Source: Methylobacterium phyllostachyos (GTDB lineage Bacteria > Pseudomonadota > Alphaproteobacteria > Rhizobiales > Beijerinckiaceae). Taken from it: a DNA stretch of 64,000 bases. The translations under genes were made by a program, and so were the position numbers. Of the stretch, positions 60,081-64,000 are shown piece after piece (within the stretch, counting starts at the first letter, position 1; every line of letters begins with the position of its first letter). The stretch spans positions 74,082 to 138,081 of the forward strand of contig NZ_FNHS01000009.1 of NCBI RefSeq assembly GCF_900103445.1, given 5' to 3'. The notes under the pieces are model-generated. The model saw nothing but the letters and a program-made list of their open reading frames with translations. It ran no database searches and had not been told where the DNA came from.

Positions 60081-60107
60081 CGGACCACCGCTCACGAGGG
60101 ACACACC

Positions 60108-60668
60108 ATGATCCCGTTACGCATCGATGCCGCCGCCGTCGAGCCGGTGAGCGTCGCGGAGCTGCGCGCCTACCTGCGCTTCGATTCCGACGATGGCGGC
60201 ACCGAAGACGGGTTGCTCCAGGCCCTGATCACGGCCGTGCGGGCCAGCCTGGAGATCGAGACCCGCCGGATCCTGTTGCCGGGCCGCTACCGGATTGCGC
60301 TGCCTGCCTGGCCGCCGGACGGGCAGGTCCCGCTGCCGCTGAGCCCGCTGGTGGCGGTCACCCGGGCCGGGCTCGCGGGCGCGGAGGGCGTGACCGACCT
60401 CGACGTCGGACTGGTGCGCCCCGGCCCCGACCCGGTCGAGGCGCCGTGCCTGCTGGTCGATCCGGCGGTGCCGGACTCGGCCGGACGCACGATCCTGATC
60501 GAGGTCGCGGCCGGGTTCGGCGGCGACGGGCCGGCCATGCCGGCGCCCCTGCGGCTCGCGATCCTGCGGCTGGCCGCCGCCCGCTACGAGCACCGCGGCG
60601 ACGAGGCGGACGCGGTCCGCAGCGACACCGCCGACCTCGCCGCGCCCTTCCGCCGGATGCGCCTGTGA
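60108..60668 (+). CDS. GTA head-tail connector (gene 6-like)
   Basis: 186 aa. The N-terminal VEPVSVAELRAYLRFDSDDG and the segment TAVRASLEIETRRILLPGRY define the phage connector family (gp6-like, DUF-type 'phage gp6'). The C-terminal APLRLAILRLAAARYEHRGD is the usual helix. It joins the portal ring to the tail. GAGGG precedes the ATG. It is the first gene of the second GTA block. Only 27 bp separate its ATG from the divergent protease gene, so a promoter would have to lie inside that gene. Confidence 0.8.
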   Translation: MIPLRIDAAAVEPVSVAELRAYLRFDSDDGGTEDGLLQALITAVRASLEIETRRILLPGRYRIALPAWPPDGQVPLPLSPLVAVTRAGLAGAEGVTDLDVGLVRPGPDPVEAPCLLVDPAVPDSAGRTILIEVAAGFGGDGPAMPAPLRLAILRLAAARYEHRGDEADAVRSDTADLAAPFRRMRL

Positions 60669-60691
60669 TGGCCGGTACCGGAGATCGCCCG

Positions 60692-61045
60692 ATGGCTCTG
60701 ACCCCCCGTCATCCGCCGCTCGGCGCCCGGCGGCGGCGCTTCGTGCTGGAACGCCCCCTGGAGGAGCCGGATGGGTTCGGCGGCGTGCTGCGCCGCTACG
60801 TGGCCGGCCCGGTCCTGTGGGGCGCCCTGGCGCCGGCCGGGATGGTGGACCGCCCGGCGGGCGGCCGGACCGACACGCTGCCTGCCTACCGCATCACCCT
60901 GCGGGGCCGGACCGACCTCGACCCGACCATGCGGCTCGCCGCCGGCCCCCGCCGCTTCGCGATCCGCGCCGTGACCGAGCCCGACGGGCGGGGCCGCGAC
61001 TGCATCTGCCACGTCGAGGAATTGCCGCGGGAGAGCCTGTCGTGA
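60692..61045 (+). CDS. Phage head-closure / head-tail adaptor protein (GTA gene 7)
   Basis: 117 aa from the ATG at 60692, which has GGAG eight bases upstream; an ATG at 60668 overlapping the previous stop is an alternative. The fold is that of SPP1 gp16-like closure proteins: RRRRFVLERPLEEPDGFGGV, VLWGALAPAGMVDRPAGGRT, DTLPAYRITLRGRTDLDPTM, and a C-terminal RFAIRAVTEPDGRGRD. It seals the head after DNA packaging. It overlaps the next gene by GTGA. Confidence 0.82.
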   Translation: MALTPRHPPLGARRRRFVLERPLEEPDGFGGVLRRYVAGPVLWGALAPAGMVDRPAGGRTDTLPAYRITLRGRTDLDPTMRLAAGPRRFAIRAVTEPDGRGRDCICHVEELPRESLS

Positions 61046-61458
61046 CCGATCCGAGCCCGCTCCTCGCCCTCCGTGCCGGCCTGATCGCGCGCTTCACCCC
61101 GGATGCCGCGCTGGCCGGCCTGCTGGGTGGCCGTGTCCGGCTCTACGACGAGCCACCCCGGGGGGCGCTCCCGGTCTATGCGCTGTTCGGCGATGCCGGG
61201 ATCGAGGACGATTCCGTCGATGGGGCCGAGCGCCACCGCCACAGCCACGAGATCGCGGTGATCGCCAAGCCCGGCTCGGTGCGCACGGCGCTCGACGCCG
61301 CCGAGCGCATGGCGGCGCTGCTCATCGACACCGCGATGCCGCTCGCCGGCTGCCGCCTCGTCACCCTGCGGGTGCGCGCCATCAAGGCCCACCGCGACGC
61401 CCGGACCGGCGAGGCCCGGGCGAGCCTCACCGTCGAGGCCGTCACCGAGACCCTGTGA
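61042..61458 (+). CDS. DUF3168 phage tail-completion protein (GTA gene 8)
   Basis: 138 aa. DUF3168 signatures are LLALRAGLIARFTPDAALAG, GGRVRLYDEPPRGALPVYAL, the motif HSHEIAVIAKPGSVRTALDA and TLRVRAIKAHRDARTGEARA. Such proteins cap the tail tube at the head end. It starts with GTG, overlaps gene 7, and is followed after 11 bp by the major tail gene with GAGGAGG. Confidence 0.88.
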   Translation: MTDPSPLLALRAGLIARFTPDAALAGLLGGRVRLYDEPPRGALPVYALFGDAGIEDDSVDGAERHRHSHEIAVIAKPGSVRTALDAAERMAALLIDTAMPLAGCRLVTLRVRAIKAHRDARTGEARASLTVEAVTETL

Positions 61459-61469
61459 GGAGGACACCG

Positions 61470-61880
61470 ATGGGCGCGCAGAAGGGCAAGGACCTGCTGA
61501 TCCGGGCTGGGGACGGTGCGGGCGGCTTCGTGGCGGTGGCGGGCCTGCGCAGCCGGCAGATCACGCTGAACGCCGAGGCGGTGGACGTCACCAATGCCGA
61601 CTCCGCCGGGCGCTGGCGTGAATTGCTCGCCGGGGCCGGGGTGCGCCGGGCCGCCATCGCGGGCTCGGGCGTGTTCCGCGATCAGGCCTCGGACGCACGC
61701 CTGCGGCTGATCTTCTTCGAGGGGGCGATCGAGACCTTCCAGATCGTGGTGCCGGCCTTCGGGATCCTGGAAGGGCCGTTCCAGATCGCGAGCCTGGAAT
61801 ATCGCGGCGACCACGCGGGCGAGGTCACCTTCGACATGAGCCTCGATTCGGCGGGTGCGCTCGCCTTCACGGTGGCCTGA
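61470..61880 (+). CDS. Major tail protein, TP901-1 family (GTA gene 9)
   Basis: 136 aa. The N-terminal MGAQKGKDLLIRAGDGAGGF and AGLRSRQITLNAEAVDVTNA match the family, followed by WRELLAGAGVRRAAIAGSG, FRDQASDARLRLIFFEG and the C-terminal SLEYRGDHAGEVTFDMSLDS. It polymerises into the tail tube. A strong ribosome site (AGGAGG) fits its high copy number. Confidence 0.9.
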   Translation: MGAQKGKDLLIRAGDGAGGFVAVAGLRSRQITLNAEAVDVTNADSAGRWRELLAGAGVRRAAIAGSGVFRDQASDARLRLIFFEGAIETFQIVVPAFGILEGPFQIASLEYRGDHAGEVTFDMSLDSAGALAFTVA

Positions 61881-61884
61881 CGCC

Positions 61885-62217
61885 ATGGCGAACCGCATCC
61901 GCGGGGAGGTGCCGCTCGACCTCGGCGGGCAGCGCTACACCCTGTGCCTGACCCTTGGGGCGCTCGCCGAATTGGAGAGCGCGTTCCAGGCCGGAGACCT
62001 CGCCGGGCTCGCCGGGCGCTTCACGGCCGGCCGGGTCTCGGCGCGCGACCTGATCGCATTGCTGGGCGTCGCCCTGCGCGGCGGCGGCCACGATCTCGAC
62101 GACGCGGCGGTGGCGCGGCTGCCGCTCGCGGGTGGACTCGATGCCGTCTCGGTGGCCCTGGGCGCCGTTCTCGCGGCCGCCTTCGGGGAGGCGTCGGGCC
62201 CGGCAAACCCTCCGTAG
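61885..62217 (+). CDS. GTA gene 10-like tail-assembly chaperone (G part)
   Basis: 110 aa. The motif MANRIRGEVPLDLGGQRYTL, CLTLGALAELESAFQAGDLA, RFTAGRVSARDLIALLGVAL matches the gene-transfer-agent family protein of this position. Such proteins load the tape measure during tail assembly. Its frame ends with TAG at 62215-62217, whose G is the first base of a hairpin. A second, start-less chaperone frame continues in the -1 phase. Confidence 0.82.
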   Translation: MANRIRGEVPLDLGGQRYTLCLTLGALAELESAFQAGDLAGLAGRFTAGRVSARDLIALLGVALRGGGHDLDDAAVARLPLAGGLDAVSVALGAVLAAAFGEASGPANPP

Positions 62218-62432
62218 GGTCGGAGCCGCACGCTCCGACCCGACTCCCTGCCGCCTTCCCCTGGGACGACGCCCTGGCCCTCGGCCTGGGCGTGCTGGGC
62301 TGGTGCCCCGGCGACTTCTGGTCGGCGACCCCACGCGAATTCGCCGCCGCCCTCGGCCGCCGCGCCGGGCCGACGCCGCTGACCCGGACGGCCTTCGAGG
62401 ACCTGCTCGCCGCCTATCCCGACAGGACCTGA
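62214..62432 (+). CDS. Second tail-assembly chaperone (rcc01693-like), no start codon
   Basis: The family part is LPAAFPWDDALALGLGVLGW, CPGDFWSATPREFAAALGRR, TPLTRTAFEDLLAAYPDRT. In relatives an initiator Met lies a few residues before the FPWD motif. Here no ATG, GTG, TTG or CTG occurs in this frame between the end of gene 10 and the motif, and the frame stays open back into gene 10 in the -1 phase. It may be made as a -1 frameshift fusion, as the G/GT chaperones of many tailed phages are, or it may be broken. The start given is only the point where the frame leaves the gene 10 stop. Confidence 0.6.
   Translation, partial: VGSEPHAPTRLPAAFPWDDALALGLGVLGWCPGDFWSATPREFAAALGRRAGPTPLTRTAFEDLLAAYPDRT
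62217..62241 (+). promoter_or_regulatory. Perfect hairpin at the gene 10 stop
   Basis: GGGTCGGAGC pairs with GCTCCGACCC around CGCAC. The stem begins on the last base of the gene 10 TAG. Its position fits a frameshift-stimulating structure, an attenuator or a small palindromic insertion; sequence alone cannot decide. Confidence 0.6.
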
Positions 62433-62443
62433 GAGGCTGACAG

Positions 62444-63016
62444 ATGGCCGACACCGAAGCCGATACCCAGGATGCCGCGCGGGCCGAGCGGCTCCAGACC
62501 CTCGACCGGCTGGCTCAGAACTTCGGCCGCAGCCTCGACGCGGCGCTGACCCGGGGCGCTGCCTCCGGTCGGAGCCTCGACGGCGTGCTCGGCATGATCG
62601 GCACCCGGCTCGCCGGCGCGGCGACCCGGGCGGCGGGCGGCGCGATCCAGTCCGGAGTCACCGGCCTCATCAATTCCGTGCTGGGTGCGGGCTCCGAGCC
62701 CGGCTTCGGCCGGGGCGGCGTGTTCCGCGCTGGACGGGTCCAGCCCTTCGCGGACGGCGGGGTCGTGGCGGCGCCGACCTACTTCCCCATGGCGGGCGGC
62801 ACCGGCCTCATGGGCGAGGCCGGCCCGGAGGCGATCCTGCCGCTCGCCCGCGGCCCGGACGGTCGCCTCGGCGTCGCGGCGGGCGGCGCGTCGGTGCGGC
62901 CGGTCTCGGTGACGGTCAACATCGCCACGCCCGATCCGGCAGCCTTCCGCCGGTCCGAAGCGCAGGTGACGGCGAGCCTCGTCCGGGCGGTGGCGCGCGG
63001 CCAGCGGGCGACGTGA
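62444..63016 (+). CDS. Short tape-measure protein (GTA gene 11)
   Basis: 190 aa. The N-terminal LQTLDRLAQNFGRSLDAALT is helical, the middle is Gly/Ala-rich (AGAATRAAGGAIQSGVTGLI), and the C-terminal GGVVAAPTYFPMAGGTGLMG, EAGPEAILPL is the conserved end of GTA/lambda-like tape measures. It is short, as in Rhodobacter GTA, which fits a short tail. GAGAGG precedes the ATG. No further tail gene follows on this strand within the window. Confidence 0.85.
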   Translation: MADTEADTQDAARAERLQTLDRLAQNFGRSLDAALTRGAASGRSLDGVLGMIGTRLAGAATRAAGGAIQSGVTGLINSVLGAGSEPGFGRGGVFRAGRVQPFADGGVVAAPTYFPMAGGTGLMGEAGPEAILPLARGPDGRLGVAAGGASVRPVSVTVNIATPDPAAFRRSEAQVTASLVRAVARGQRAT

Positions 63017-63062
63017 CCTGTCTGCCCACAGAAGCGGCGCGCAAACCCAGCCCGGCCGCAGG

Positions 63063-63980
63063 TCACGCGGCCTTGCGCACCTCCGTTTCCCGCGCGCGGC
63101 TGCGCTGTCCGTCGACGCTCACCGGCGCGACGCCCTGGATCGTCACGCGGCGGACCACCCGGGGCTGGTCGTCGTAATCGTCCACCGCCCGGTGGACCGT
63201 CGCCCGGTTGTCCCAGATCGCCACGTCGCCCGTCCGCCAGGACCAGCGCACGGTGTTCTCCGGCCGGGTGGCGTGGTCGTGAAAGATCGCCAGCAGGTGC
63301 TGCGAATCCGACGTGGTCAGCCCCAGGATCCGCTGGATGAAGTGGCCCACGATCAGCGAGCGCTCGCCGCTCTCCGGATGCACGTGGACCAGCGGGTGCT
63401 CGGTCTCGAACACGGTGCGGGTGAACACCTCCTCGTGCCGCCGCCGCCCGGCCTCCAGCACGTTCACCCGGCCGCCGACATAGTCGTAGACGTTGGAGTG
63501 GAGCGCCCAGAGCTTGTCGGCGAGGTCGCGCAGGGGGAGCGGCAGCTCGGCATAGGCCGCCGCCGTGTTGGCCCAGAGCGTGTCGCCGCCATAGGCCGGC
63601 AGCGTCACGGCCCGCAGGATCGAGATCGCCGGGTAGTCCGGCACGAAGGTCACGTCCGTGTGCCAGGAACTCGCCCGTTCGCCCCGGCTGCCGTCGAGGT
63701 CGAGCACGCCCGCCGTGCCGGGGAGAGACGGCACGGTCGGGTGGGGCACGAGGTCGCCGAGGCGCCAGCCGAACGCCTCCTGACCCGCCTCGTCGAGGGC
63801 TTGGTCGCGGAAGAACAGCACCTTGTGGGTCACCAGGGCCGCACGGATCGCCGCGACGGTGGCGGCATCGAGGTCCCCTGAGAGCGCGATACCGCGGATC
63901 TCGGCGCCGATGCGCCCGGCGACACGGCGGATGTCGAGGGTGGTGGACGGGGCGTGGAGAGACTGGAGTATGGCGCTCAT
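63063..63980 (-). CDS. TauD/TfdA-family Fe(II)/2-oxoglutarate dioxygenase
   Basis: 305 aa. The metal triad is visible as WHTDVTF (His and Asp) and a distal VHRAVDDYDD (His), with the 2-oxoglutarate-binding Arg in PRVVRRVTIQG. LVTHKVLFFRDQALDEAGQE and GGDTLWANTAAAYAELP are typical of the alpha-ketoglutarate dioxygenases that release sulfite from taurine or act on sulfate esters. The actual substrate is not predictable. It is convergent with the tape-measure gene, occupying the place where the GTA tail-tip genes would be. The ATG at 63980 is 20 bp from the window edge. Confidence 0.9.
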   Translation of the reverse strand: MSAILQSLHAPSTTLDIRRVAGRIGAEIRGIALSGDLDAATVAAIRAALVTHKVLFFRDQALDEAGQEAFGWRLGDLVPHPTVPSLPGTAGVLDLDGSRGERASSWHTDVTFVPDYPAISILRAVTLPAYGGDTLWANTAAAYAELPLPLRDLADKLWALHSNVYDYVGGRVNVLEAGRRRHEEVFTRTVFETEHPLVHVHPESGERSLIVGHFIQRILGLTTSDSQHLLAIFHDHATRPENTVRWSWRTGDVAIWDNRATVHRAVDDYDDQPRVVRRVTIQGVAPVSVDGQRSRARETEVRKAA

Positions 63981-64000
63981 CGGAAGAGGTTCCTGGCAAG

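Noticed and set aside
50779..63016. Ordinary prophage
   Set aside because: There is no integrase, repressor, replication or lysis gene and no attachment site, and gene order and sizes match gene transfer agents.
1..64000. rRNA, tRNA, tmRNA, CRISPR arrays, riboswitches
   Set aside because: I looked for cloverleaf ends, regularly spaced repeats and known riboswitch cores by eye and saw none. A covariance-model scan (Rfam or tRNAscan) would be decisive.

Overview
The window is GC-rich chromosomal DNA (roughly 70% G+C by eye) from an alphaproteobacterium. Gene content and protein style point to the Hyphomicrobiales and most likely to Methylobacteriaceae (Methylobacterium or Methylorubrum). That placement is inference from recognised protein families, because no rRNA or tRNA gene is present. 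Coding density is high, stop/start overlaps of the ATGA and GTGA type are common, and small palindromic intergenic repeats recur.

Layout. 1-6.6 kb: small membrane proteins, a DUF4336 protein, a YgjV-like protein, a frameshifted YqcI/YcgG-like gene, a methyltransferase overlapping egtD (first step of ergothioneine synthesis), and a tandem pair of DUF606 transporters. 6.8-9.5 kb: an OPT-family transporter with a DUF2243 membrane protein and a 50-residue membrane peptide. 9.4-11.6 kb: a GAF-PAS-GGDEF-EAL protein. 11.9-17.6 kb: a polar amino-acid ABC transporter, a probable 2-keto-3-deoxyarabonate dehydratase and a PLP aminotransferase, in a stretch carrying a 146-bp repeat in two inverted copies. 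17.8-21.1 kb: a cyanide-insensitive-type bd oxidase operon (cydA, cydB, a DUF2474 mini-protein and a GbsR/MarR regulator), with a perfect 18-bp palindrome over the cydA promoter. 21.1-28.4 kb: GntR and LysR regulators, an MhqO/MhqD-like quinone-detoxification pair, a Gfo/Idh/MocA oxidoreductase, and the overlapping argJ-SIMPL-mutT operon. 28.6-41.1 kb: a degenerate receiver, a chemoreceptor, TetR, proC-ybjN, ubiK, a His/Met-rich secreted peptide, PhoH, a UvrD/PcrA helicase, and a frameshifted MFS exporter divergent from a LysR gene. 41.4-50.2 kb: AsmA, oligopeptidase B, a DUF6456 protein, SufE, and a PAS histidine kinase with a degenerate ATP-binding domain.

50.6-63.0 kb: a gene transfer agent (GTA)-like head/tail cluster. 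Its order is small terminase, large terminase, portal, prohead protease, capsid, [interruption], connector, head closure, DUF3168, major tail protein, tail chaperone(s), short tape measure. It matches the Rhodobacter GTA order, but about 3.5 kb of host-type genes (dps, two trypsin-like proteases, two small membrane proteins) sit between the capsid and connector genes. The usual tail-tip genes are not seen; an Fe/2-oxoglutarate dioxygenase gene on the other strand follows. The first half has a consensus-like promoter preceded by a 29-bp inverted repeat. The second half has almost no room for its own promoter. The second tail-chaperone frame has no start codon and sits behind a perfect hairpin, which suggests frameshift expression or damage. 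This split, possibly still regulated GTA locus is the most unusual part of the window.
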